This document shows, one piece after another, positions 21,401 through 27,775 of a stretch of 64,000 nt of DNA. Each line of letters starts with the position of its first letter. Within the stretch, counting starts at the first letter, position 1. The DNA is taken from NCBI RefSeq assembly GCF_013284245.2, contig NZ_CP085876.1:817001-881000 (forward strand). Direction: 5' to 3'. This stretch comes from Brevibacillus sp. DP1.3A (GTDB lineage Bacteria; Bacillota; Bacilli; Brevibacillales; Brevibacillaceae). The notes under the pieces were generated by a model. It made no database searches, was not told where the DNA came from, and saw only the letters and a program-made list of their open reading frames with translations. A program made the position numbers and the translations under genes.

Positions 21401-22207
21401 CATTTTGAAAAGGGCAACACAAGCATTGCTTTCGAAAATAGTCCCTTTTACGTCAATACGGAGCTTAGGGATTGGACACTTGGCGCGGGAACGAAACGAA
21501 TGGCGGCCATCAGCTCATTCGGATTCAGTGGAACGAATGCGCATCTTGTTCTTGAGGAAGCTCCTCAGCCGGTTCGCAGACCGGAGGCGAGATCCGCATA
21601 CTTGTTCGTGCTGTCGGGACGGACCGCGGTACAGCTGCGCCAACAGATTGAAAGGCTGGCTGCGCACTGCAGATACTCCCCGCAGTTGGACTGCGCCGCG
21701 GTCAGCTTTACGCTGCTGGCAGGACGTAAGCACTTGAAACACCGGTTTGCATGCGTCGCCGCCTCCCAGCATGAGCTACTCGAACGGCTTGGCGAATGGT
21801 TGGATAACGGCCATGCGCAAGACGTTGTCCAAGCAGAGCTGCAGCCTGTCGGGGTGCGGGATGAAGAAGAGCGGCAGATCGACGAAGTAAATCAAAGCAT
21901 CCAGGCATACCGAGACAATGTCGACGGCCTGGCACGAGAGCATCTGCTGGCTTGTGCCGAGCTGTTTGTTCACGGTTATCCGCTGGACTTACGCAAGCTG
22001 TTCCTGGAAGGGGAGCAGCAGCGGATTCCATTGCCGACATACCCCTTTGCCAAAGAAAGCCATTGGGTAAAGAAAGCGGAGCAACGGAAAGAGGCGAAGA
22101 CGGATGAAGACGGCTTCAGTGATCTTTTAGATCAGTTTCTCGACGAAACCATAACGTTGGAGACCGCCGTCCAGAAAGCGGAACGAATCCTATCATCTTT
22201 GTCTTAG
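6473..22207 (+). CDS. trans-AT PKS gene B (5244 aa): PS-like-ACP / KS-DH-psiACP-cMT-ACP-ER / KS-DH-KR-cMT-ACP-ER / KS
   Basis: Domains: helical docking 1-35; double-hotdog domain 45-310 with H66, HxxxG kept, Pro replaced by Ile and the catalytic Asp replaced by N231, the marks of a pyran synthase; ACP S367; KS C614/H749; DH H1069/D1241; ACP-like domain with P1375 instead of Ser; C-methyltransferase 1440-1815 (EIGAGSGG near 1616, NVLHAT and LNE motifs); ACP S1866; ER 1978-2306; KS C2498/H2633; DH H2973/D3142; KR about 3280-3700 with Y3608 and YxxxC; cMT with EIGAGTGG near 3904; ACP S4161; ER 4260-4585; KS C4775/H4910; C-terminal docking helices 5210-5244. The first extension module has DH and ER but no KR. 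The second is fully reducing and alpha-methylating. The last KS works with the KR-ACP at the start of gene C. The ATG at 6473 has GAGGTG 5 nt upstream, inside the end of gene A. Confidence 0.97.
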   Translation: MDMKKEELERLLERVQNGNLEVEQALQEVREVQRLASQIPQRPAFEAANRRWTRTYHYDETLLRDHKVGGKPVIIGVAHASMAMDAYFALYERERCGRIRNLSFISPIKVDPAQPVIVEMKLEKDSYEAAGFETVYGDLSSEDRQLTAKGELLVGPASNRVLDLAGLQASAELYEQLDRIYEINRTVELGPSFRTIQRVYKGQDYILVRAELTGESASEESESSIHPLLLNSAFLSVVPLLNKATGWDGYLPFAVKDVLFHKTERLHQCWIHIHHLKESDEMIVFDAELIENTGIVAAELTECSIKRLRLSAISREETATNDSADGGIETLEERIIGYLVRQVETVTDGQLKSCSITANLMELGLNSAQLIALTGVIGQEIGSELYPTLFFEYPSMEELASYFGKKHREAFQKLLGTTSAPIAEAKPKTHSSTVGQIAGNEVDHEDIAVIGMDALFAESSDIETFWENIVSRKDLIKEIPPDHWDFRPWFDEDRRAKDKTYCKWGSFIDDVDKFDAEFFNISPREAEWMDPQIRLLLQSVYATAEDAGVVKQLGGSSTGVFVGVCVHDYADRIAEMNLPVDPHMGTGNAQTVVANRVSFIFDLKGPSMAIDTACSSSLFALHTACRSLQNGECKMAFVGGVNLLLSSWHYRYFSSIGALSPTGRCHTFDAAADGYVPGEAIASMLLKPLSQAKKDGNRIYAVIKGSAALHGGHTPSLTAPSIEGEEHVIAKAWEDAGIEPESIGYIEAHGTGTALGDPIEISSLKKAFERFTDKKQFCAVGSVKSNIGHTEGAAGIAGVIKVIQQMRHREIPAMPKLNQINPYIQLEDSALYINRENQYWDKRDGLPRRAGVSSFGFSGSYAHVVIEEYVEEASAALVIGTPYALIWSAKNEEQLREQVRQFVEWMSKSKNSEAELAQIAYTLQTGRDEHEERLAIAVESVEELHYKLSAYLDGRQGIPLLYKGSVGSGSRGSKPEILEHEEISKVLERWVQGGVYDWNRRYEALKPRPISLPTYPFAKERYWIPDMRSTQTAAGADPLHPLLHRNTSDFTVQRFSSRFEGTEFYLEDHQVEGRRILPGVAYLEMARAAAVLSIGKLLPEVSVRLQQVVWAQPILAGDESVHAHITMKPSDNGTIDYRIYTGAPEEQAGENVHSQGTVLVVEAAEPPVLDYHEIRKQCSRRQLSTEQCYEAFEGMGIHYGPSHRSVSVIYIGDGQLLAQLSMPSLIAETRDDFVLHPSMMDGALQACIGLAAVEYGQAPLAMPFALTSLEVFRGCTPSMWAYIRTVTEEGNGKDRDLTFDIDLCDDQGHVCIRMTGLVTRALTTKRELALQACSAESRTAIQLRPVLIKAAASILGVKEDEIDPDAEMEEYGMDPIKLNEWAHQLFEACQLEIRPSELPAFKTMTINTIAEYLSGSGGVSRILDGDEETSQDKAKVSEAIDQMNDMNRTLCRMLWAYFCETGWVASLSAFGGYIPSETELLSSYRRWFQESVAMLVRSGYLMPEAAGVYAPAQEPVTLGQAWAEWEANKNKWLDHDDVSAQASLVEETMRALSPILSDGVRPTDVMFPGSSAALVEGIYKNNRVADFYNDLLADTAADYVHERVALDPNAKIRILEIGAGSGGTSEAVLRRLKPYEAHIIDYSYTDVSKSFLLHAEQKYGKEYPYLSFHLFDVEQALEGQGIAKGSFDIVIAANVLHATRDMKKTLYHVKSALCSNGLLLLNELTGNTVFNHVTFGLLEGWWRYEDPELRIPGCPGLHVPVWQTLLAQTGFHGIMIPSDGRLSWDQHIIAALSDGILDQPKRLAAGERHERLHDLTNTDRSGEHMEEQWIEDYVKKTIREYVAQALKMDEKRIQDEKSFSEYGVDSIVAVSLVNSLNHHFGLILKTTVLFDYNNVKRLCAFLIKEHTDQITVLLKRSEPAADREEEGARALQASAKQPVQSGLSMPALNNRFRSQPAGSPAPAVSERQSAPLPAEEPTYHHVVIERPGGVDSLRIAQSGVPEMRSDEVRIAVRAFALNFGDLLCLKGLYPTMPAYPFTPGFEASGVVVASGADVSTVRTGDEVIVALGASFGGHSTMITCREDQLFKKPDYLTFEQACTIPAAAMTMINAFRKADLKKGEKILIHTAASGTGLIAVQLARHYGAEIYVTAGSNRKLEFLETLGVNYRINYRETDFEEEIDRLTGGNGIDVIINTLPGDAIQKGINCLAPGGRYIELAMTALKTAKTIDLSALDENQTFYSINSRKLANENPAELRGYVEEMLALVEAGTISPVIDGVIPFERVADAYRSIEDRTAIGKLVVTVTEPYRYQETAALVKRLDNAELPRAPHSGEQGREPEPIAVIGMSGRFAKSETLEEFWANLANGTDLIEEASRWDLSPYKAGKNSFCSKGSYVDAIDRFDPVFFNISGYEANYMDPQQRLFLEEAWKALEDAGYAGAGMDGRKCGVFVGSSGSDYARLLGKQAPAPAFWGNAGSVIPARIAYYLNLHGPAVTIDTACSSSLVAVHMACQSLRSGETELALAGGVFIQSTPSFYESANQAGMLSASGRCHTFDERADGFVPGEGVGTVVLKRLSDAQADGDYIYGVIKGSGINQDGTTNGLTAPSALSQERLERDVYDSFGIDPESIQLVEAHGTGTRLGDPIEYQALTNAFRHYTERREYCAIGSVKTNMGHAAAAAGIASLLKVLLALKYKQLPPSLHFSNGNPGIDFKESPFYVNTELRSWEAEAGSRRRAAVSSFGFSGTNAHLVVEEAPAIERKSVKRQGFLIVLSACTQEQLRRQAKQLLDYSLANAGADCGSISFTLLTGRKHFHHRLALVVRDTRELASLLSSWIGSEATPRIFQSELDANGARQQLALKRYGNQCIRELQHADGASDYMERLSSIAELYVQGYELDYHELFAKGRNFKIPLPTYPFADERYWVPEVKPHADAQTESDATKQAVLHPLVQRNTSDFQDMKYSSTFTGEEFFIRDHVVNGEPVMPGVAYLEMAQAAIRMMAGGERESSLGIRLKRVVWARPMIVAAKPLDVRIGVKREQNGDVSYRVTSQIEKESVLHCQGAGELFEMRERPVVLLEALKTTLTQKRSVQSCYEAFERMGIQYGSGQRGLDEVYTGPEGVLAKLLLPASVQSTKDRYTMHPSMMDSALQAAVVFMDRTEENKMKLPFAIDELELFDRCTTVMWAWLRPTRGEAADGHIHKLDIDLCDEQGTVCVAIKGFSSRLTDRNTTDNAISSNTDYASVKSDQTLSDLLTYVWDEVEVETSGVQPPNRTVIIAEDESAVVRENQHEWPVASSIILKASDTIEEMAHKLRACGEFEHLLWIAAREPVGAAASDAPIEEQEKGVLHLFRLVKALLALGYGSKRIALSFITQQAVSVQRDDAVRSSAASVHGLAGAIAKEYPLWAIRVADLEAGGSLSFDQLFRLPADPEGHVWAYRDNRWYRQQILPVAAAVPKQSLYRQGGVYVVIGGAGGIGEAWTEYMIRQYRGRIVWIGRKSLDETIQLKIDRLGAAYGIEPWYISADAKDKQSLQRSVDEVKSRYGAIHGVIHSAIVLLDQSLANMDEVRFRAALSAKVDISARMAQVFAAEQLDFMLFFSSINSYTKPAGQSNYASGCTFKDAYAHRLGKELPFPVKVMNWGYWGSVGVVASEEYRKKMASLGVASIEPDEAMAALESLLVGTLDQLVMLKMTKPVPLAGMLHDERLVMQADRSSLLPGIQNRIQEADDSRLGRIQSDMGHPMALLDAAICKLMWAIYRESGWLSSVEDGASGMLPAYYRWHQETIAAFERAGYVRREDGTLRILDTRSLDLDGEWRQWYQTRSEWKSNGNMNTQAELAEKTLHALQRILVGELPATDVIFPNGSFGLVESVYKNNLMADFFNEALADTAVAYVQERLALDKSAKIRILEIGAGTGGTSAVVLKRLEPYQSHMDDYLYTDLSKAFLIHGKQTYGEQAPYLSCKMVDIERPLAEQGIEEGSFDLVIATNVLHATARISRTLRHAKAALRPGGLLLTNEIHANRLFMHVTFGLLEGWWLHEDAEVRIPGSPVLTTEMWQRLMAEEGFRSIFYPARKGHFLGAAVIAAESDGVYRQYLSGCASVPSDFQGQEPLPISPSTSGTNGAGDVSDRALGSFIQTVIRTAVADALQIDAGRIQDDRSFSDYGVDSIIAVNLINIINEHCETQLQTTIIFDYNSVERLSDWLLREHRQELLSKYRQQDKNAAQSPPQVMAEERAPAPGASEDGYRAAEDVAAFELAGKSQKPRVRHHIVVERPGGIDELQLKQSAVPPLTEHNVLVEVRAFSLNFGDLLCAKGLYPVMPPFPFTPGFEASGVVIDTGKAVTSVRRGDQVVVIGGENIGAQSTYIVCSEQSLLPKPDFLSFEEACSLPAVGLTMMDAFRKAAVKPGDKVLVQTAAGGIGLMAVQLARHYGAEIYATAGSKEKLDYLAGIGVSKLINYREDDFEQELKRLTDGQGVQIVVNTLSGDAMSKGFRCLAPGGRYIELALTALKSARSIDLSLLNENRAFHSVDLRALSAEQPAAIQAYWDELTALIRQGVIRPTIGGVYALSDFKEAYRQLENRKNIGKIVVRIPGGDYLSEPEASSSAMENASMPQVPTSLEPVAIVGISGRFARSDSVKELWSHLEAGTDLVEEVTRWELRGSGPDSKGVKGCRHGSFLSSIDCFDPLFFNITGVEADYMDPQQRIFLEESWKALEDAGYAGPGEHTQRCGVYVGSCGSDYARLFGDEAPAQAFWGNAGSVIPARIAYYLNLQGPAVTVDTACSSSLVAIHLACQSLWTRETDMALAGGVFIQSTPEFYTVSNRASMLSPTGRCHAFDERADGFVPGEGAGAIVLKRLKDALADGDHIYGVIRGSGINQDGTTNGITAPSANSQERLLRHVYDTFCINPRHIQLVEAHGTGTKLGDPIEFQALTRAFRHYTDDKRYCAVGSIKSNLGHPAAAAGIAGLLKVILSLRHKKLPPSLHFEKGNTSIAFENSPFYVNTELRDWTLGAGTKRMAAISSFGFSGTNAHLVLEEAPQPVRRPEARSAYLFVLSGRTAVQLRQQIERLAAHCRYSPQLDCAAVSFTLLAGRKHLKHRFACVAASQHELLERLGEWLDNGHAQDVVQAELQPVGVRDEEERQIDEVNQSIQAYRDNVDGLAREHLLACAELFVHGYPLDLRKLFLEGEQQRIPLPTYPFAKESHWVKKAEQRKEAKTDEDGFSDLLDQFLDETITLETAVQKAERILSSLS
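6605..7400 (+). other. pyran synthase-like (DH-family) domain of gene B
   Basis: Double-hotdog DH homologue: His66 and HxxxG are kept, the motif Pro is Ile, and the Asp of HPxxLD is Asn231. Asp-to-Asn with loss of Pro is, as I recall, the signature of pyran synthase domains, which catalyse oxa-Michael ring closure. A degenerate DH is the alternative. Confidence 0.7.
10493..10714 (+). other. pseudo-ACP 1 (Ser to Pro) before cMT, gene B
   Basis: ACP-like sequence (ILGVKEDEIDP, EEYGMDPIKL) with Pro1375, codon CCG at 10595-10597, where the phosphopantetheine Ser should be. It cannot carry an acyl chain and lies between DH and cMT. Confidence 0.85.
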
Positions 22208-22220
22208 CAGGCTTCTAACC

Positions 22221-22227
22221 GGGAGGT
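22221..22227 (+). promoter_or_regulatory. ribosome binding site of gene C
   Basis: GGGAGGT, four nt before ATG 22232, in the 24-nt gap after gene B. Confidence 0.8.
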
Positions 22228-22231
22228 CAAT

Positions 22232-25200
22232 ATGAGAGATTTTTTGCAAGATGTGTTGAGTGGAGTCCAAGAGGGCCGTCTGTCCAAGCCAGAGGCCCTT
22301 CGAATGTTGAACAAGTATAAGCAGAGCGCCCCATCCGAAGCAAATGATGAATACGGCGTGCTGCTTTTTCGGCCGTCCGAAGAGGAAACTGCAAAGTTTC
22401 CATCGGACTCCCCTGGGCTCAATCAGGACCGATTGATCATATTTGGCGAGTCGATCAAGGTCCGCGCAGATAAATTAGAATGCATGACAGGCAAAGCCGA
22501 ATGGCTTGTTCTTGAATTCTCAGAGCAGCCGATCGAGCAGCGGTATGAGGCTTATACACTCCAAATCATCGACCGCCTCCAGCGCCTTCTGCATAATCAC
22601 ACCGGCCGGGAAACGCTTGTGCAGCTTTTCATCGCAAATAAAGAGGAGTCGCCATGGTTTGTCGGATTATACAGCTTACTGTTAACCGCACGTGCAGAAA
22701 ATCCGAAGCTCACGGTAGAATGTCTCGAATGGTCGGAAAATGATAAGAGAGATATTGCCGGTGCGCTCGAGGCAGGTGCCTGGGGGGGCGGCAGCACAAG
22801 TGCTGTCCAATCCCAGCACGGTCGCTGTTACCGTTCCGCGTGGAAGAAGGAGACGATCCTGCAGGAGCAGGTGCGAATGCCATGGAAAGACCGCGGCATC
22901 TATTTAATAACAGGCGGAGCGGGCGCACTCGGCCTGTTATTTGCTGAGGAAATCGCAAGGCAGGTGAGCCTGCCTGTTCTTATACTAATCGGAAGATCGG
23001 CAACGCTGAATGACGAAGCATCCGACCGAATCGAACGGATGACGGCTCTTGGCGCGAAGGTTGAATATAGGCAAGTTGATCTAAGCGAAGAACGTCAAGT
23101 TGCTGCATTGATCGATGCAATTCGGAATCAATATGGCGGCTTGAATGGGATTCTACATGCGGCAGGTATCATCCGCGATGAATATTTGTACCGCAAAACG
23201 CGTGATCAGGTTATCGAGGTGCTCGGTCCGAAGGTGAAGGGACTCGTTCATTTGGATCGGTCTAGCAAGGATATCAAGCTGGACGTGTTTGCCGTCTTCT
23301 CATCCGTAGCAGGTGTATATGGCAATGCCGGCCAAGCAGACTATGCGGCGGCGAATGGCTTTATGGATGCTTATACCGCATGGAGACAACAGACGGACCA
23401 CAACAGGTCAGGAATGATCGCAATCAACTGGCCGCTCTGGAGATCGAACGGGATGCAGCTCGAACCCGGAGCCGAGGAAGCATTGGAACGTGAGACCGGG
23501 ATGGCGGCGATGCCGGGAACGATCGGCATCCGTGCATTCTACGCTGCGCTTGCAAGCGGAGGGAGCCGGGCCATGGTACTCTACGGTGCTGGTGCTAAGC
23601 TAACCCGTTTTGTAGAAAATGACCGAAGTCGCTCTTCGGCCGATCTTGTCGAAGGAGTCAGTCTGGATCCAAACTTGGACAAGCGGACCCTGAAACGGCT
23701 GATTCATTTGTTCTCGGGCTATACGAGGCTCAATCCGGACAGCATTGATCCAGATGAACCGTTGGAAACGTATGGCATCGATTCGATTATGATTACCGAG
23801 TTGAACCGCAATCTCGCGAATGACTTCGGTGAGCTTTCCAAAACGCTGTTTTACGAATTCAAGACACTAAGAGGCGTAGCCGATTATTTGAGCGCAACGT
23901 ATCCGCATCAATGTCTCAATTGGATTGGACTGGCCGAGAGAGATACACAGGAGAAAAATGACGCGGCGGCAGCTTCGTCTTCCGGTGCGATGCCCCGGTT
24001 GTCGCCGATCGGTGAAAGTGATCAAACGGTCAGCAGATCGGTCGGCATTGCAGGAAAGAGTGGTCAGCCGGCAGAGAAGGAACCGATCGCGATTATCGGG
24101 ATGAGCGGCAGATATCCGCAGGCCGAAGATTTGGACGCGTTTTGGCGAAATCTTGCCGCAGGCATGGACTGCATAACCGAAATTCCCGGGGGTCGTTGGC
24201 CGGTCGAAGGTTTCTATGAGCCCAATTCGGAGATTGCGGTCGCCGAGGGGAAAAGCTATAGCAAGTGGGGCGGATTTCTGGAGCATGCGACAAGCTTTGA
24301 TCCGCTCTTCTTTAAAATATCGCCGCTGGAGGCGTCCTGCATGGACCCTCAGGAACGGCTCTTTCTCGAAAGCTGCTGGCATGCGCTTGAGGATGCTGGC
24401 TGCACGAGAGAGCATCTGGCTTCGCAGTACGGCGGCCGAGTCGGCGTTTTCGCCGGAATAACGAAAACAGGGTTTAATCTATACGGGCCTGAGTTCAGAA
24501 AACAGGGAGAGCGCATGCTTCCCTTTACGTCTTTTAGCTCCGTGGCCAATCGAGTTTCGTACTTATTTGACTTCAATGGTCCGAGCATGCCAATCGATAC
24601 GATGTGCTCCTCTTCGTTAACCGCTATTCATGAAGCTTGCGAGCATATTTTGCGCGGGGAATGCGAATTGGCAATCGCCGGAGGCGTCAACTTATATCTT
24701 CATCCGTCTAATTATATCGAGCTTAGTGCTCATGGGATGCTGTCCACCGACGGCAAATGCAGAAGCTTCGGCAGCGGCGGCAGCGGCTTCGTTCCTGGAG
24801 AAGGAGTAGGTGTTTTGCTGCTGAAACGGCTGTCGCAAGCCATTGCCGACGGTGACCGGATTCATGCCGTGATCAGAGCCACCAGCGTGAATCATGGCGG
24901 CAAAACAAATGGCTACACCGTTCCAAATCCGAATGCCCAGGGACAGCTGATCCGGCAAGCGCTCGACAAAGCCGGTATTCACAGCAGAACTGTAAGCTAT
25001 ATCGAAGCGCACGGTACGGGCACCAAGCTGGGTGATCCGATTGAAATTACCGGGCTGACGCAAGCGTTCCGCCAAGATACGCAGGATAACCAATATTGCG
25101 CGATCGGTTCGGTCAAATCGAATATCGGTCATCTTGAGGCGGCGGCAGGTGTGGCCGGCGTAACGAAAATCGTGCTGCAAATGAAGCATCGGAAGCTCGT

Positions 25201-27757
25201 ACCGAGCTTGCATGCGCGTACACTAAACCCGAATATTCCGATGAAAAACACGCCTTTTATGGTCCAGCAGGAGCTGGCGGATTGGGATAGACCCGTCGTT
25301 CGCCTGAACGACAAAGAGGAAGAGTATCCGAGAATTGCGGGCATTTCTTCCTTTGGCGCAGGCGGCGCCAATGCGCATATTGTGCTCGAGGAGTATATTC
25401 CGCCTGTGAGTGAAGCTCGAAAAGAAACATCCGCTAGTGAAGAGATGCTTATTCTGCTGTCGGCCGCCAACGAGCAACGGCTGCGTATTCAGGCAGAGAG
25501 ACTGCTTTCGGCTTTGGACAGCGGATCATTGGCGGATGCGGAATTGGCGGAAATCGCTTATACGCTTCAGATCGGCCGCGAGGCGATGGATGAAAGGCTT
25601 GCTTTTACCACGGCTTCGAAGGAAGAGTTATCCCTTCGCTTACGAAATTTTTTGAATAAGACGTCGGATGACGGTTCGATATACCGCGGCCATGCGAAAT
25701 CGGATAAGGAGCAGTTGGCCTCGATCGGAGCGGAAGACGATCTTGCAAGCCGTGTAAGCCGTTGGATCGAGCTCCGGAATGTTGACAGGCTTGGGCAATT
25801 ATGGGTGAAGGGTCTGAAGGTAGACTGGACCCGGATGTATGAGAACAAGCCAGCTAGGCGTGTGAGTTTGCCGGGTTATCCTTTTGAACGCAAAATGTAC
25901 TGGCTACCGGGCAGCGGCAAACGGAAGGAAGCTGAAGCTAGTCCAGACTTGGCAGCTGAGAAGCAGCGCTTTATCCGCGAACCACAGAACCGTCCGGAAG
26001 CGTTTGAACATGTTTTGCTTACACCTGTTTGGGAGGCTGTGCCTGTCGAATCCGGGCCTGCGTACCCCGGAGCGAACAGCCGAAGCGTTGTGATCATCGG
26101 AGGAACGGCTGAAAGCCGGGATGCTCTCTTGGTTCATTATCCAAACGCCTTTACAGTCAACGTGGGTGAAGAGGATGATATCGAGCAGATCGCTATGGTG
26201 CTGGCACGATTCGGCGTCATCGATCATTTATTTTGGCTTGCGCCGCCTTCCGAATTTTTGCTTCATGACGATTCACTCCTTGCCAAGCAAAAGGGTGGTG
26301 TCCTTTTGCTATTCCGCTTGATCAAGGCGTTGCTGCACGCCGGATATGGCGGGAAAAGGCTGAGTGTCGATGTCCTCACCTTCCAAACCCAGCGGGCATA
26401 CACGGGGGACAGGATAAATCCCGTTCATGCGAGTGTGCATGGACTGATAGGTGCGCTTGCAAAAGAATATCCCCATTGGCAGATTCGTTTACTGGATTTG
26501 GAGCCCGGCTGGGAGACTTCAATTGAAACGCTGTTGACGCTTCCTCCGGATAAGGAAGGAAACACGTGGTGCTTAAGGGGACGGGAATGGCTGTGTCAAA
26601 GGCTGGCTCCTGTGAATCTCGCCTCCGGCATGCAGCACAACGGTTACCGGAAAGGCGGCGTCTACGTCGTTATTGGCGGGGCCGGGGGTATAGGTGAAGT
26701 CTGGACGGCGTACATGATCCGCCGCTATCAGGCCCAGATAGTCTGGCTTGGACGCCGTAGGCAGGATGAGTCGATCAGCGCGTCAATCGAACGGGTGTCC
26801 ACTACGGGGCCAAAGCCATTCTATATAGAGGCGGACGCAGCGGATGCCCAAGCGCTGGATCATGCTTATCAGGTCATCAAAGCACGTTTCGGCGCCATTC
26901 ATGGTGTCGTTCATGCTGCAATCGTCCTGCGAGACCATAGTCTCGCCAATATGCAGGAGGACGACTTCCGGGCAGGGCTTGGAGCCAAGATTGACGTCAG
27001 TGTACGGCTAGCGCAAATATTCCGCAGAGAGCCACTTGATTTTGTTTTGTTTTTCTCAGGCATGATGTCCTTCGCCAGAAGAGCGGGTCAAAGCAATTAT
27101 GCAGCAGGCTGCACGTTTAAGGATGCCTTCGCGATCCGTTTGGCCAGTGACTGGCCGTGTGCGATGAAGATAATGAATTGGGGTTACTGGGGAAGTGCGG
27201 GCATTGTCGCTTCGGACGATTATCGGGCAAGAATGGTGCGTGACGGCATCGGTTCGATAACGCCTTCCGATGCGATGGAGGCGTTGGAGACACTGCTTGC
27301 AAGTCCGATCGAGCAGATGGCATTTATTAAAGCCTCGAAGAGTGTCATGGAAGCAGGCTTTGCTTCGGAGAGGCTAATAGACGTCATGTTCGACACCCCG
27401 GGCTTCAGCTGCGATTACAGGTCAATGGTGGAGCTGCCGGCACTTCCTGATCTCATTGCCGGTATGAACATAGAACGAGGCCAAGCGGTTGGGCCGTACG
27501 GTCAAGCCGAACTGATTTTGCATGATTTGATCGGGGAAACGTCCCGTTTGCTGGACGTCCATCCCGACGAAATCGACCCGAACGCTGAGTTTGCGGAATA
27601 CGGATTGGATACGGTCCAGCTGGCCGAGCTTTTAAGCAAGCTTAACAGAAGCTTCATGATGGAAGCGGAAATGCAGGCTTTCACAGATTGGACGACGTTG
27701 AACCAGATGGCACAAGCTGTGTCCCGTTTTGTCGGACGATCGGAAATCACGCCATAA
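22232..27757 (+). CDS. trans-AT PKS gene C (1841 aa): KR-ACP / KS-KR*-psiACP
   Basis: Begins with docking helices 1-32 that match the C-terminus of gene B, so KR-ACP completes the module begun by B's last KS. Domains: KR 40-455 (GGAGALG, Y371 with Asn at +4, Ser present, IRD motif implying a B-type, D-hydroxyl product); ACP S518; KS 610-1060 (C792 in DTMCSSS, H927); no DH; KR 1250-1715 of the GGVYVVIGG type with Y1623 and YxxxC, but Gly1610 where the catalytic Ser is expected; ACP-like domain 1757-1835 reading GLDTV, Thr1794 in place of the phosphopantetheine Ser. The protein stops directly after this domain, and the missing cMT and functional ACP are the first domains of gene D. Expected output: one beta-hydroxyl module, then an alpha-methylated module whose ketoreduction is uncertain. 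GGGAGGT lies 4 nt before the ATG. Confidence 0.97.
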   Translation: MRDFLQDVLSGVQEGRLSKPEALRMLNKYKQSAPSEANDEYGVLLFRPSEEETAKFPSDSPGLNQDRLIIFGESIKVRADKLECMTGKAEWLVLEFSEQPIEQRYEAYTLQIIDRLQRLLHNHTGRETLVQLFIANKEESPWFVGLYSLLLTARAENPKLTVECLEWSENDKRDIAGALEAGAWGGGSTSAVQSQHGRCYRSAWKKETILQEQVRMPWKDRGIYLITGGAGALGLLFAEEIARQVSLPVLILIGRSATLNDEASDRIERMTALGAKVEYRQVDLSEERQVAALIDAIRNQYGGLNGILHAAGIIRDEYLYRKTRDQVIEVLGPKVKGLVHLDRSSKDIKLDVFAVFSSVAGVYGNAGQADYAAANGFMDAYTAWRQQTDHNRSGMIAINWPLWRSNGMQLEPGAEEALERETGMAAMPGTIGIRAFYAALASGGSRAMVLYGAGAKLTRFVENDRSRSSADLVEGVSLDPNLDKRTLKRLIHLFSGYTRLNPDSIDPDEPLETYGIDSIMITELNRNLANDFGELSKTLFYEFKTLRGVADYLSATYPHQCLNWIGLAERDTQEKNDAAAASSSGAMPRLSPIGESDQTVSRSVGIAGKSGQPAEKEPIAIIGMSGRYPQAEDLDAFWRNLAAGMDCITEIPGGRWPVEGFYEPNSEIAVAEGKSYSKWGGFLEHATSFDPLFFKISPLEASCMDPQERLFLESCWHALEDAGCTREHLASQYGGRVGVFAGITKTGFNLYGPEFRKQGERMLPFTSFSSVANRVSYLFDFNGPSMPIDTMCSSSLTAIHEACEHILRGECELAIAGGVNLYLHPSNYIELSAHGMLSTDGKCRSFGSGGSGFVPGEGVGVLLLKRLSQAIADGDRIHAVIRATSVNHGGKTNGYTVPNPNAQGQLIRQALDKAGIHSRTVSYIEAHGTGTKLGDPIEITGLTQAFRQDTQDNQYCAIGSVKSNIGHLEAAAGVAGVTKIVLQMKHRKLVPSLHARTLNPNIPMKNTPFMVQQELADWDRPVVRLNDKEEEYPRIAGISSFGAGGANAHIVLEEYIPPVSEARKETSASEEMLILLSAANEQRLRIQAERLLSALDSGSLADAELAEIAYTLQIGREAMDERLAFTTASKEELSLRLRNFLNKTSDDGSIYRGHAKSDKEQLASIGAEDDLASRVSRWIELRNVDRLGQLWVKGLKVDWTRMYENKPARRVSLPGYPFERKMYWLPGSGKRKEAEASPDLAAEKQRFIREPQNRPEAFEHVLLTPVWEAVPVESGPAYPGANSRSVVIIGGTAESRDALLVHYPNAFTVNVGEEDDIEQIAMVLARFGVIDHLFWLAPPSEFLLHDDSLLAKQKGGVLLLFRLIKALLHAGYGGKRLSVDVLTFQTQRAYTGDRINPVHASVHGLIGALAKEYPHWQIRLLDLEPGWETSIETLLTLPPDKEGNTWCLRGREWLCQRLAPVNLASGMQHNGYRKGGVYVVIGGAGGIGEVWTAYMIRRYQAQIVWLGRRRQDESISASIERVSTTGPKPFYIEADAADAQALDHAYQVIKARFGAIHGVVHAAIVLRDHSLANMQEDDFRAGLGAKIDVSVRLAQIFRREPLDFVLFFSGMMSFARRAGQSNYAAGCTFKDAFAIRLASDWPCAMKIMNWGYWGSAGIVASDDYRARMVRDGIGSITPSDAMEALETLLASPIEQMAFIKASKSVMEAGFASERLIDVMFDTPGFSCDYRSMVELPALPDLIAGMNIERGQAVGPYGQAELILHDLIGETSRLLDVHPDEIDPNAEFAEYGLDTVQLAELLSKLNRSFMMEAEMQAFTDWTTLNQMAQAVSRFVGRSEITP
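27500..27736 (+). other. pseudo-ACP 2 (Ser to Thr), C-terminus of gene C
   Basis: ACP-like sequence (LLDVHPDEIDP, AEYGLDTVQL) with Thr1794, codon ACG at 27611-27613, at the Ser position. It is the last domain of gene C; cMT follows in gene D. Confidence 0.83.
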
Positions 27758-27758
27758 G

Positions 27759-27765
27759 AAAGGGG
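27759..27765 (+). promoter_or_regulatory. ribosome binding site deciding the TTG start of gene D
   Basis: AAAGGGG, ten nt before TTG 27776. It argues that genes C and D are truly separate although they share a frame. Confidence 0.65.
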
Positions 27766-27775
27766 CCTGTTCGTC

